Assembly (NCBI GenBank): GCA_965220285.1
Contig: OZ244818.1
Coordinates: 5,146,001 to 5,210,000 of the forward strand
DNA length: 64,000 bases
Origin: Bin5 sp009843665
GTDB lineage: Bacteria > Chloroflexota > Anaerolineae > Caldilineales > Caldilineaceae
Direction of reading: 5' to 3'
A program made the translations under genes and the position numbers. The notes beneath the pieces were generated by a model. That model saw only the letters and a program-made list of their open reading frames with translations. It was not told the DNA's origin and searched no databases. Positions 51,548-60,579 of this stretch are shown in pieces (position 1 is the first letter of the stretch; each line of letters begins with the position of its first letter).

Positions 51548-52494
51548 CTACCAAGACGCTTGCGAGCATTGGCCTGCCTCTTCCTCGCTGGATGACCAAC
51601 CTGCGCGCCAAGGAGGCGATCGCCGGATACATTTTCCTGCTGCCATGGGCGCTTGGCTTAATCCTTTTCATCGTCGGGCCCATGATGACCTCGGGCTTCC
51701 TCAGCTTTACCCGGTATGACGTAGTAAATCCCCCTGACTTCGTCGGACTGAAAAACTTTATCGAAATCTTTTCCAAGGACCGGCTCTTCTGGCCCTCGTT
51801 GATGCTGACCTTTCGCTACGCACTGATAGTTGTGCCACTGTCGCTCGTCGGCGCACTCTCAGCGGCTATGCTACTCAATCAGGCGCTGCGCGGAACGGCT
51901 TGGTTTCGTACCTTTTTCTTCCTGCCTCACCTGACGCCCATCGTGGCCTCTGCCGTCCTCTGGGGCTGGATATTTAACGCCGACGTCGGGCCAATCAACC
52001 ACTGGATTCGGACCCTCACCGGCAGCGACAACGCCCCCGGCTGGTTCCGCGATCCGGACTGGGCCATGACCGGCCTCATCATCATGGCAATGTGGGGTGC
52101 CATCGGCGGCAATACCATGCTCATTTTTCTGGCAGGCCTCCAGGGCGTGCCACAGGAACTTTACGACGCCGCCGTCGTTGACGGTGCAGGGCTCTGGGCC
52201 AAGTTTCGCAACGTAACCATTCCCATGCTTACCCCGACCATTTTCTTCAATATGGTTCTGGGAATCATCGGCGCGCTCAAGGTCTTTGCCGCCGCATTTG
52301 TCGCCACGCAGGGCGGCCCAGCTTACGCAACCTGGTTCTACGCCCTTCACATCTATACGCGTGCCTTCCAGTACTTTGAGATGGGCTATGCTTCGGCCCT
52401 CGCCTGGATCTTTTTCTTCGTTCTGTTCACCTTTACCTATGTACAGTTCAGACAATCGCGACGATGGGTCTACTACGCAGGGGAGGTTGACTAA
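51544..52494 (+). CDS. carbohydrate ABC transporter permease (MalF-type)
   Basis: Six-segment permease of 316 residues with EAA loop YDAAVVDGAGLWAKF at about 203-217. It overlaps the phosphodiesterase stop by 4 bases (ATGA) and its TAA shares one base with the next ATG. It is one half of importer A. A purine-rich GGGAGAGGAAGAG precedes its start. Confidence 0.93.
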   Translation: MTTKTLASIGLPLPRWMTNLRAKEAIAGYIFLLPWALGLILFIVGPMMTSGFLSFTRYDVVNPPDFVGLKNFIEIFSKDRLFWPSLMLTFRYALIVVPLSLVGALSAAMLLNQALRGTAWFRTFFFLPHLTPIVASAVLWGWIFNADVGPINHWIRTLTGSDNAPGWFRDPDWAMTGLIIMAMWGAIGGNTMLIFLAGLQGVPQELYDAAVVDGAGLWAKFRNVTIPMLTPTIFFNMVLGIIGALKVFAAAFVATQGGPAYATWFYALHIYTRAFQYFEMGYASALAWIFFFVLFTFTYVQFRQSRRWVYYAGEVD

Positions 52495-53420
52495 TGGCAG
52501 GCGAAGCGATCGCAACGGGCCGCAAACGAACCGGGAACGGAATCCTATCTGCCGACCTATTCCAGTCGGCCTCATTCCAGCGCGCCATCGGACGCGGCCT
52601 TCTCTATCTGATCGCAGTTTCCAGTTCGGCTGTATTCATGTTCCCCTTTGTTTGGACCGTGCTCTCCTCTCTGAAACGCGGGGGCGAGCTGTTCAGATTC
52701 CCCCCGACGTGGTTACCGGAAGTTCCCCAGTTCCAAAACTATCCGAAAGTCTTTGAAATCGTATCCTGGGCCACCTGGACCTGGAATTCTACGTTCGTGG
52801 CCATAGTCTCGACCTTCGGCGCTGTTCTGACCGCAGCCCTAGTCGGTTACTCTTTCGCCCGATTTCGCTACCCGGCGCGCGACGTGCTGTTTATCATCAC
52901 CCTTAGCACAATGATGCTGCCGGTAGAGGTCACTCTGATTCCTCTCTACCTGATGTTTGCGAAAATCGGATGGCTGGACACCTACAGACCGCTTATTATC
53001 CCATCTTTTTTCGGGGGCAGCGCCTTTCTTATCTTCCTGATGCGCCAATTCTTTCTCAGTATTCCGATTGATCTCGATGAGGCAGCGCGCATTGATGGCG
53101 CCGGCTATGTGCGCATATTCTGGCAAATACTGATGCCTCTTTCCATTCCTGTCACGGCAACCGCGGCCGTTCTCACTTTCATGTCACAGTGGAACGAGTT
53201 TCTCTACCCCTTCATTTTCCTGAACACAAAGACGAAGTACACACTCGCAATAGGGATTCGCTATTTCCAGGCCGTCGCCGGCTTCGCAGATGACACCGAG
53301 CCCAAATACCACCTGCTAATGGCAGCCAGTGTGATGATGACTGCGCCTATCATCATTATTTTCTTTTTGGCGCAACGGTATCTCGTTCAGGGGATAGTCA
53401 TGTCCGGCATCAAAGGATAA
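52494..53420 (+). CDS. carbohydrate ABC transporter permease (MalG-type)
   Basis: A 308-residue partner of the preceding MalF-type subunit, with EAA loop DEAARIDGAGYVRIF and the C-terminal LVQGIVMSGIKG tail. Coupled to it by a one-base overlap (TAATG). The binding-protein gene follows after 60 bases, completing importer A. No ATPase gene is near. Confidence 0.93.
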   Translation: MAGEAIATGRKRTGNGILSADLFQSASFQRAIGRGLLYLIAVSSSAVFMFPFVWTVLSSLKRGGELFRFPPTWLPEVPQFQNYPKVFEIVSWATWTWNSTFVAIVSTFGAVLTAALVGYSFARFRYPARDVLFIITLSTMMLPVEVTLIPLYLMFAKIGWLDTYRPLIIPSFFGGSAFLIFLMRQFFLSIPIDLDEAARIDGAGYVRIFWQILMPLSIPVTATAAVLTFMSQWNEFLYPFIFLNTKTKYTLAIGIRYFQAVAGFADDTEPKYHLLMAASVMMTAPIIIIFFLAQRYLVQGIVMSGIKG

Positions 53421-53480
53421 CTATCGCCTCCATTTCTGTTTCTCTGTCCATAGTTTCCCTACCCACAAGGAGAAAGCACA

Positions 53481-54815
53481 ATGCTTCACAAACGTGTAAG
53501 TCGCCGCCAGTTCCTAGCCGGTTCACTTGCCGCAACCGGCGGCCTCGCCCTGTCAGCGTGTGTTCCTGCAGGCGCCCCTGCCGCCGGCGATTCCGGGGAC
53601 TCGATGGCGGCGGAAGAACCCGTCACCGTCCTCTTCCACACGCGCCTGGGTACGCACGCAGACTGGCACATCAGCCGTCAGCCCTTGTTCGAAGAGCAGA
53701 ATCCCGGCATTAACCTGGAAATCGACGAGTTGCCCGGCAATGAGATGTATCCCAAGATCTACGCTCTCTCCGCCTCCGGTACGGTCGGAGATGTGGTATG
53801 GACCTACCTCAACAACCCGCCTGAACACAAGGCCAAGGGCGTCCTGATCCCCCTCGACGACATAGTCGCTGCCAAAGACTTTGACCTGTCCAACTTCTGG
53901 GACTCGCTGCTGGCCGCCCTCACCTTGGACGGCGAGCTGCATGCCATACCCAACCACGGGCACTACGGCACGACCGCCTACTACCACAACAAGACCCTGA
54001 TCGAAGAGTCAGGCGGCGAGCAGCCCCACCCGGACTGGACCACCGATGACTACGTTGCAATGGGCAAAGCAGTAACGGACCCTCCCGAGGTTTGGGGAAT
54101 CCGTTCTTTTGGTACCGGCCAGGAGCACGTCCCATCCTACCTGCGCATGTTTGGCGGTGACGCCATCAACGAAGAAGGCACAAAATCCTTGCTAGGCGAG
54201 GAAGAGACCATTGTCGGCCTGCGCTGGCTATATGACCTACAGCACACGCATATGGTCGATCCTTGCCAGTGCGGCGATGAGGCCGTAAACAACTTCGTAG
54301 CCGGAAAGGTAGGCTCTTTCAACACGACCACAGGCCTCATCGGTCGTTACACTAACATGAAGAACGAAGGCGATATCGAGTTCGAATGGGATGCCGTCGT
54401 AGGACCGGTCGGACCGACAGGACTACGCGGCTCACAGGTGTCAGCCGCTGCCTTCGGCATCACTGGCAACTCCAAACATCCCTCCGAAGCGTTCCAGGTC
54501 CTGGACTTCTACTCCACCAAAGAGGACGGAATCGAGCATGTCTTCTTCGGCGCCGGCAGCCCAGGCGGCCGCAAGGACGTTTGGGAAAGCGATGAGCTCA
54601 ACTCCATCCACCCAATCTTCCGCCAGCACCAGCAAATCTATCCCGAAGGCCCGCGCAAGTGGCACCGCCCGGCCAATGCTCGCACGTCAGAGTTCGTCGA
54701 TACGATGAACAACAACCTTCAGGCCATTTGGACGCAGGCTGTGGGGTTTGAAGAGGGTGTCGAGCAGACCCATCTCCTCGTCCAGGAGGTCTTGGACAAG
54801 GATCCGCTGGCCTAA
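53481..54815 (+). CDS. carbohydrate ABC transporter solute-binding lipoprotein (importer A)
   Basis: A 444-residue binding protein. N-terminal Tat motif SRRQFL (Arg8-Arg9) and lipobox LSAC with Cys27, followed by an Ala/Gly/Pro linker. It is the third gene of a permease-permease-binding-protein set, and a strong perfect 13-base stem-loop lies 21 bases after its stop. The ligand is unknown; the operon links it to the Thr50 hydrolase. Confidence 0.93.
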   Translation: MLHKRVSRRQFLAGSLAATGGLALSACVPAGAPAAGDSGDSMAAEEPVTVLFHTRLGTHADWHISRQPLFEEQNPGINLEIDELPGNEMYPKIYALSASGTVGDVVWTYLNNPPEHKAKGVLIPLDDIVAAKDFDLSNFWDSLLAALTLDGELHAIPNHGHYGTTAYYHNKTLIEESGGEQPHPDWTTDDYVAMGKAVTDPPEVWGIRSFGTGQEHVPSYLRMFGGDAINEEGTKSLLGEEETIVGLRWLYDLQHTHMVDPCQCGDEAVNNFVAGKVGSFNTTTGLIGRYTNMKNEGDIEFEWDAVVGPVGPTGLRGSQVSAAAFGITGNSKHPSEAFQVLDFYSTKEDGIEHVFFGAGSPGGRKDVWESDELNSIHPIFRQHQQIYPEGPRKWHRPANARTSEFVDTMNNNLQAIWTQAVGFEEGVEQTHLLVQEVLDKDPLA

Positions 54816-54836
54816 TTTGGCCCTACTGTGATAAGC

Positions 54837-54874
54837 GCTGCAGTTCAGAAGCCTGCGGGTGTCTGAACTGCAGC
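54837..54874 (+). promoter_or_regulatory. perfect 13-base intercistronic hairpin
   Basis: GCTGCAGTTCAGA (54837-54849) and TCTGAACTGCAGC (54862-54874) with a 12-base loop, followed by TTTCTCC. It could be a weak intrinsic terminator or a 3' stabiliser for the importer A transcript, between the two binding-protein genes. Confidence 0.65.
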
Positions 54875-54923
54875 TTTCTCCGAGAAACTCCCTTTCCCGA
54901 TACACTTTTCAGGAGGCAATTGA

Positions 54924-56267
54924 ATGAGGAACCACGTATCCAGACGTTCGTTCTTGCAGGGCGCCCTGGCAGTCTCTGCCGGCGCACTTGCCGCGTGTGT
55001 CGCCCCAGCCGCCCCAGAGGGCGATATGGCCGACGAAGGCGCCGCGATGGAGCCCGTCCACCTGCGCTGGGACACCTTCCGCGGTATCGGCAGTGGATGG
55101 AACGAGGAGCGCATCGAAACATTTACTGAGATGCACTCCGACGTAACTATTGAGTTGCGCCCACTAGCAGGCTCCGGCCAGCAGGACAACTACGCCAAGA
55201 TGTACGCGGCCCAGGCTGCCGGCGACCTCGGTGAAGTTATCGCCTTTGATCCTTCCCATTACCACTTCTGGCGGGCGATAAACAAGAACATCATCATGCC
55301 GATTGATGAGCTTGTCGCCGCCGATGACACAGACCTCAGTCAGTGGTTCGAACACTTCATGGGCCTGCAATATTACCAGGGTCAACTGTTTGGCTTCCCC
55401 AGTTGGGGTTGGGCAGGATTCGACACATTGGTTACCAATGCAGTCCATTTCGAAGAGGCTGGCCTGGACGTTCCCGATCCGGTCGGTCGCGATGTGTCGA
55501 TTGACATGATTACAGAGTGGGCTCATTCCTTCTACGTGGAAGGAGAACGCTTTGGACTGAATATCAGCCATAATGAGGCAACGGTCGTAGTCCTATGCCG
55601 CCTCTTTGGCAGTTCGCTTATCAACGAGGAAGGCTCCCAGTGCTTGCTCTTAGACGACCCGAAAGCCACTGAGGCCATGAGATGGGCCTATGATCTTGGC
55701 GTAGTCGACCAGGTGCTTCCCGCGCCTGGGGACCTCGACAACGCCGGCGGCGCTCTCGTCGCCGGCCTGCTGACCTTGAACTGGTGCGGCTCGCTGTGCG
55801 TGCGCAACTTTAACAACCAGATCGAGGATGAGAGCGTAGCCAAGGCCTCACAGATCCTGTTCCCGGCTCGCGAAGACGGCCGTTTCCCCTCGCAGCTTCG
55901 CGGCGGCACCTGGAACCTGCGCACCGACCAGGACCACGCCGACGTCGGCTATCAGTTCCTCCTGCACATCGCCGGACACGATGGTAGCCTCGGTTTCAAC
56001 CTGGTAGCCCGCAACTTCGCGATGGTGCGGCCCGACGTAGTCGATTCCCTCATCGAAGATGACCCGATCCACGAATGGTTCATCTCCAGTCTCGAGAACG
56101 GCATTCCCGCACACGCGCCAGCCAATTCTCGCGGGCGCGAGTACACGTCCGCAGTACAGCAGTGGACAGACCTGCTCCTCGACCCCCACCAGCCCGTTGA
56201 ATTCGAAAAGGGCTTGCAGGATCTGAATGACAACATTCAGGCCGTCTTGGACATGGACCCAGCTTGA
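54924..56267 (+). CDS. carbohydrate ABC transporter solute-binding lipoprotein (importer B)
   Basis: A 447-residue binding protein with Tat motif SRRSFL (Arg7-Arg8) and lipobox ALAAC with Cys25. It precedes its own MalF/MalG pair, so the island holds two importers arranged permease-permease-binding protein, then binding protein-permease-permease. GGAGG lies upstream. It is followed by a 13-base stem-loop before the permease. Confidence 0.93.
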   Translation: MRNHVSRRSFLQGALAVSAGALAACVAPAAPEGDMADEGAAMEPVHLRWDTFRGIGSGWNEERIETFTEMHSDVTIELRPLAGSGQQDNYAKMYAAQAAGDLGEVIAFDPSHYHFWRAINKNIIMPIDELVAADDTDLSQWFEHFMGLQYYQGQLFGFPSWGWAGFDTLVTNAVHFEEAGLDVPDPVGRDVSIDMITEWAHSFYVEGERFGLNISHNEATVVVLCRLFGSSLINEEGSQCLLLDDPKATEAMRWAYDLGVVDQVLPAPGDLDNAGGALVAGLLTLNWCGSLCVRNFNNQIEDESVAKASQILFPAREDGRFPSQLRGGTWNLRTDQDHADVGYQFLLHIAGHDGSLGFNLVARNFAMVRPDVVDSLIEDDPIHEWFISSLENGIPAHAPANSRGREYTSAVQQWTDLLLDPHQPVEFEKGLQDLNDNIQAVLDMDPA

Positions 56268-56285
56268 TCTTGTCAGGAATCTAAT

Positions 56286-56322
56286 GAGCAGTGGGCAGGA
56301 ATTAACCGTCTGCTCACTGCTC
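56286..56322 (+). promoter_or_regulatory. intercistronic hairpin between binding protein and permease (importer B)
   Basis: GAGCAGTGGGCAG (56286-56298) pairs with CTGCTCACTGCTC (56310-56322), 13 pairs with one G-U wobble and an 11-base loop, 18 bases after the binding-protein stop and 20 before the permease ATG. No T run follows, which fits differential-expression control rather than termination. Confidence 0.65.
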
Positions 56323-56341
56323 TCATATCCTGGAGTTGAAT

Positions 56342-57286
56342 ATGGCGACCCTGGCCAGCCGCCTGAGACTGTCCAACTTTGCGGAAGCGCTGACGACATC
56401 GAGACAGAGGCGGGAAAATGTCTATGGTTATCTGTTCCTGACGCCTTGGCTTCTCGGATTCTTCGGGCTGTTCATCGGCCCCGGCTTATTTTCGCTCTAC
56501 CTAAGCTTCACCAAGTACGATGTACTGAGTGCCCCAGTGTGGCTCGGTCTTGATAACTACACCAAGATGTTTTTCGACGATCCGCTCTTCTACACTTCTC
56601 TCGGGCGCACTTTTTACTACGCAGGGGTTGGCGTCCCTCTTGGCGTCGTAGGCTCGATGTTTCTGGCCATATTGCTTAACGCAAAACTGCGAGGTCTGGC
56701 CACCTATCGCACGCTTTTCTTCATGCCTTCACTGGTACCGATCGTGGCCTCGGTTGTCCTATGGAAATGGCTGCTCCATGCCGATTTCGGTATCATCAAT
56801 CAGTGGCTGATCGACCTAGGTTGGTCCGACCCTCCTGGCTGGTTCGGTGACCGACGCTGGGCGATTCCTTCCTTGATCATGATGGGCTTATGGCAGGGAC
56901 TGGGAGGCACGCGCATGATTATCTTTCTGGCCGGCCTCCAGGGAATCCCTGAGTCCCTATACGAGGCCGCGTCAATCGACGGAGCCTCGCCGATTCACAA
57001 GCTGCGCCACGTAACGATTCCTCTGCTGACTCCGACGATATTCTTCAACATGGTACTTGGAATCATCGGCGGTCTGCAGGTCTTCACCGCGGCATTTGTA
57101 GCTACCGAGGGCGGCCCTGGTTTTGCCACGACTTTCTACAGCCTTCACCTTTATCGTCATGCCTTTGACTACTGGAACATGGGCTATGCCGCTTCGCTGG
57201 CCTGGTTCTTCGCATTCGTTATCGTGTCGCTTACGATTTGGCAGTTACGACTCTCACGCCGCTGGGTATTCTACTACGGGAGCTAG
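56342..57286 (+). CDS. carbohydrate ABC transporter permease (MalF-type, importer B)
   Basis: A 314-residue six-segment permease with EAA loop YEAASIDGASPIHKL. ATG 56342 is preferred over a TTG two codons upstream because TGGAG lies 6 bases before it. The MalG-type gene starts 6 bases after the stop. Confidence 0.92.
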   Translation: MATLASRLRLSNFAEALTTSRQRRENVYGYLFLTPWLLGFFGLFIGPGLFSLYLSFTKYDVLSAPVWLGLDNYTKMFFDDPLFYTSLGRTFYYAGVGVPLGVVGSMFLAILLNAKLRGLATYRTLFFMPSLVPIVASVVLWKWLLHADFGIINQWLIDLGWSDPPGWFGDRRWAIPSLIMMGLWQGLGGTRMIIFLAGLQGIPESLYEAASIDGASPIHKLRHVTIPLLTPTIFFNMVLGIIGGLQVFTAAFVATEGGPGFATTFYSLHLYRHAFDYWNMGYAASLAWFFAFVIVSLTIWQLRLSRRWVFYYGS

Positions 57287-57292
57287 AATAAG

Positions 57293-58192
57293 ATGGCCGC
57301 AACAATCGAGAGACTGCCCAGCACAGAACTCCGCAGTGACGTTTACCGACGCGGACGGAATCGAATTCAGAGGGCCGTGACCTATATCCTGCTTACTGCT
57401 GCTGCCTTGATGTTTGCCTTCCCGCTCTTCTGGACGGTGTCAAGTTCTCTGCAGACCTGGAAGGAACTTCGTTCCTTCGAACCGCATCTTTTCCCCGCAA
57501 TACCTCAGTGGGGAAACTATGCAATGGTCTTCAGTTCCGTGCCTTTCGCCCGCTGGATGGGGAACAGCTTTCTGATTACGGCAATTACTATTCCCGGGGT
57601 CATTATCACAGGTTCTCTGACTGCCTACTCCTTCGCCCGCTTTAACTATATAGGTAAGGAGATCTGGTTTGTGCTCATGTTGGGAACAATGATGATCCCG
57701 TCGCAGGTGACGTTGATCCCCCAGTACGTACTCTTCTTCAATCTGAAACTGATCAACACGTACGTTCCCCTCACCATCGGGTCCTGGTTAGGCGGCGGGG
57801 CATTCATGATCTTCTTACTGCGCCAGTTCATTATGTCTATTCCACGAGACCTAGACGAGGCCGCCCTAATGGACGGCGCTTCGCCTATACGCATTCTTTG
57901 GGGCGTCCTTTTGCCGCTAATGAAACCCGCGCTGACTACCGTCGCCATCCTTCAGTTCCTGGGTGACTGGAACGAGTTCTTCGGACCCTTCATCTATCTC
58001 AATAAGGTCGACCTCTTTACGGCGGCCGTAGGCCTCCGATTCTTCCAGAACATTCCCCTGGAATCCAGGGATCCGCGCGATCACCTGCTGATGGCCGCCG
58101 CCGCCATCATGACGGTCCCGGTAATCACCCTCTTCGCCGCCGCCCAACGCTATTTTATCCAAGGCGTTGTCCTCAGCGGCCTGAAAATCTGA
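57293..58192 (+). CDS. carbohydrate ABC transporter permease (MalG-type, importer B)
   Basis: A 299-residue permease with EAA loop DEAALMDGASPIRIL and the FIQGVVLSGLKI ending typical of MalG. It is the last plus-strand gene of the island. Confidence 0.92.
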   Translation: MAATIERLPSTELRSDVYRRGRNRIQRAVTYILLTAAALMFAFPLFWTVSSSLQTWKELRSFEPHLFPAIPQWGNYAMVFSSVPFARWMGNSFLITAITIPGVIITGSLTAYSFARFNYIGKEIWFVLMLGTMMIPSQVTLIPQYVLFFNLKLINTYVPLTIGSWLGGGAFMIFLLRQFIMSIPRDLDEAALMDGASPIRILWGVLLPLMKPALTTVAILQFLGDWNEFFGPFIYLNKVDLFTAAVGLRFFQNIPLESRDPRDHLLMAAAAIMTVPVITLFAAAQRYFIQGVVLSGLKI

Positions 58193-58593
58193 GCAGGTTC
58201 TTGCAAGCTGTAACTTTCCGACGTCGAACCCACGTACCGAATTGAAAGGGAAACCGCCTGCGCGCTCTAGCCACTGCAGCAGGGAGTAGCTCGTATTCTC
58301 ATTTGGGGAGCCTTCGTTCAGTTGCACTGCCCCAGTCGACTGCCTACGCTCTTTAACTTACCGATGTGGACAGTTTGAGGGCCTTATGTCCCGGGGCAAC
58401 AGGATGAGGATCTTTCAAGAAAGTCTAGAATGATCTTGGTAAAATCCTGCTCGATTCCAGGGCTAGTAAGTACACTTGCGGCCAGTCGTGGTCAATGGGA
58501 GCGACTCCTGCCTTCCCTTCGTGGAAGGGGCAGGACTGGGCCCCGATCTACCTAGCTAGAGGAAGAATTGAATGGGCGCCAGTTAAGGCCATC
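58193..58593. other. convergent intergenic region with terminator-like stem
   Basis: About 400 bases between convergent genes. TCCTG-CCTTCC (58506-58516) pairs with GGAAGG and CAGGA (58523-58535) around a two-base bulge, giving an 11-pair stem. No T run on the plus strand. No gene seen. Confidence 0.5.
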
Positions 58594-59466
58594 TCACCGC
58601 GCAGGCAGCGCTCCCACCAGGTCCAGCAGCATCTCCTCCAGAGTAGGCTCATCCAGATCCTCCGGAGTGCGGTCGGCTAGCGCCGAAGCACCGACAAATC
58701 GATAGACGTCTGCGGCGCCTTCGTGGAACTTCGGTGACATGCCAACGCCAGCCATGGTAGCTGCAATCTCTTCCATTTCGCCCACCCAACGTCGTGACTT
58801 CGGCGGCATACTCGGCAGACCCTGCACGCGCTTCAGCATTGCCACCTGGCTCATTCCCCACTCATCGAACAAGGCCTCACGTATTCCCAGCGCCTCTGCA
58901 GCAACCAGCAGGTTCGTGCAAAGCGCGGTCAGACCCTTCGTCATTCCTGCGTAGCACATTTTGATGGCAGATGCATCACCTACACTGTCACTGATCACTG
59001 GTACGTCGAGCCCGTAGTCTTCGAGCTTCGCCAGCTCGCCCGCGTGCACGCCCGACGCATAGAATCGCGTCGCCCCTTCACGGCGCGGCGGCGGCCCAAT
59101 GATCGAGGCATCTACAAATCGGCCTCCGGCTTCAGTAATTGTCTCCCCTATTGCTATTGTCGTCTGCGGCGAAACCGCGTTGCAGTCGGCATAGAGCAGG
59201 TCAGCGCCTGTCCGACGAAGTGCCTCCGCTACCGTCTGCGCTGCCGTCCCAGCCTCCGCGGGCACAAGAATGCACAGCACGACGTCCGCCATTTCAATCA
59301 GCGAGTCGTAGGAATCTACCTCTTCTATTCCTGCCTTTTCGGCCAGGCCTCGCGTGCGGGCGCTGCGGTCGGCCAGATGCGCGATTATGCGCAGACCGTG
59401 CGCTTTCAACCGCTCACCTACCGTATGCCCCATGTCTCCGGGGCTCAGAATCCCCACGGTTTTCAT
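58594..59466 (-). CDS. NAD(P)-dependent 3-hydroxyacid dehydrogenase-like oxidoreductase
   Basis: A 290-residue protein of the 6-phosphogluconate/3-hydroxyisobutyrate dehydrogenase superfamily. The Rossmann loop is SPGDMGHTVGERL, where the first glycine of the usual GxGxMG is Ser-Pro, and the catalytic lysine lies in SAIKMCYAGMTKG. The C-terminal part matches the DUF1932-type helical domain. With the mannonate-dehydratase-like gene 8 bases upstream on the same strand it may form a sugar-acid pathway, replacing a classical fructuronate reductase. That is inference. Confidence 0.8.
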   Translation of the reverse strand: MKTVGILSPGDMGHTVGERLKAHGLRIIAHLADRSARTRGLAEKAGIEEVDSYDSLIEMADVVLCILVPAEAGTAAQTVAEALRRTGADLLYADCNAVSPQTTIAIGETITEAGGRFVDASIIGPPPRREGATRFYASGVHAGELAKLEDYGLDVPVISDSVGDASAIKMCYAGMTKGLTALCTNLLVAAEALGIREALFDEWGMSQVAMLKRVQGLPSMPPKSRRWVGEMEEIAATMAGVGMSPKFHEGAADVYRFVGASALADRTPEDLDEPTLEEMLLDLVGALPAR

Positions 59467-59474
59467 TGGAATAC

Positions 59475-60482
59475 CTAACCTTTCACTTCTTCCTGCGCCC
59501 GAGCCAGCAGTGCCTTCATGTAGCCGATAGTATAGGCAGTACCTATGCGCTGATCGTCCGCCATCATAGGAATGTGGTCTGGAATCAATACACCGTCAAA
59601 GCCGGTCTGCTCCAACACGCGCATTGCTTTGTACATATCAAAGTAACCGTCGTCCACGAACGTCTCGACAAAGTGAGGCAACGGCTGATCAACGTTTCGA
59701 AAGTGAATCTTGAAGAGCTTGTTTGCCTGACCAAACTCTTGCAGCGACGCCTCAACACCTTTGCCCATCAGATCGCCGCCTTCCAACCAGCACCCAATGC
59801 AGAAGCAGATGCCCACGTTGGGGCTGCTGGCGATCTCCATTGCCCTGTAGTAACCATCAAAACTGCTGAAAATGCACCGGGGGATTCCCCCTAATTCGGG
59901 TTGAGGAGGGTCGTCAGGGTGAATGCCTATGCGGACCCCTTCCTCTTCGGCCACTGGCGCCGCCTGGGAAACAAAGTAGCGGAAGTTTTCCCAAATCTCA
60001 TCTTCGGAATAAGTTCGACCGTGTGTGAGCGGCAGATGGTAATAGCGTCCGGCCCAGTGTCCGGCGTCTGCCTTTGCCAGGTCGAATCCTCGCGCCGAGG
60101 CCCCCCCTCGCGTCAGCTCCCGCTCTGTGCTCCAGATTCCGTTTCCCATGTGCGCATACGTAGTATAGGGGATTCCTGCCTTGCCCAGTGCCCTCAGATG
60201 ACTGACGTACTCCTCGATCTTGGCATCCCGATTCTCCAACCCCAATACGATCGCGTCCTGATTGTGTACCTCCCGGTTACCAAACCCGTAGATCTGGACC
60301 CCTGCCTTTTCAAACCGTTCCTTGGTCCGGGCATAGTAGTCATAACCGGCGTGTTCGCCGTCCGTCCAGCAAACGGCCCAGTCCAGACCCATTTGCTTCA
60401 CAAACTGCAACTCCTCTGCGCTGGCTTCTGGTGACACCTGTGCCGCGATCTTCATCCCCGGCGGAATCGACATAAGGGACAT
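59475..60482 (-). CDS. mannonate dehydratase-like / xylose isomerase-like TIM barrel enzyme
   Basis: A 335-residue protein with hallmark strands of UxuA: IGIHPDDPP with the metal-binding His, PRCIFSSF, KIHFRNV and the terminal DGVLIPDHIP. UxuA dehydrates mannonate to 2-keto-3-deoxygluconate with a divalent metal. ATG 60482 is chosen over a start nine codons upstream because GGAG precedes it at proper spacing. It is coupled to the downstream oxidoreductase gene. The exact sugar acid may differ. Confidence 0.85.
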   Translation of the reverse strand: MSLMSIPPGMKIAAQVSPEASAEELQFVKQMGLDWAVCWTDGEHAGYDYYARTKERFEKAGVQIYGFGNREVHNQDAIVLGLENRDAKIEEYVSHLRALGKAGIPYTTYAHMGNGIWSTERELTRGGASARGFDLAKADAGHWAGRYYHLPLTHGRTYSEDEIWENFRYFVSQAAPVAEEEGVRIGIHPDDPPQPELGGIPRCIFSSFDGYYRAMEIASSPNVGICFCIGCWLEGGDLMGKGVEASLQEFGQANKLFKIHFRNVDQPLPHFVETFVDDGYFDMYKAMRVLEQTGFDGVLIPDHIPMMADDQRIGTAYTIGYMKALLARAQEEVKG

Positions 60483-60579
60483 CGGTATTCTCCTGTAATC
60501 TGAATGCAAGGTGGTCGAAACTTGCTACGGTTCTAATGGTCTTGACCTATCGGTCAAGAAACTTACTAGCGTTGTCTCT

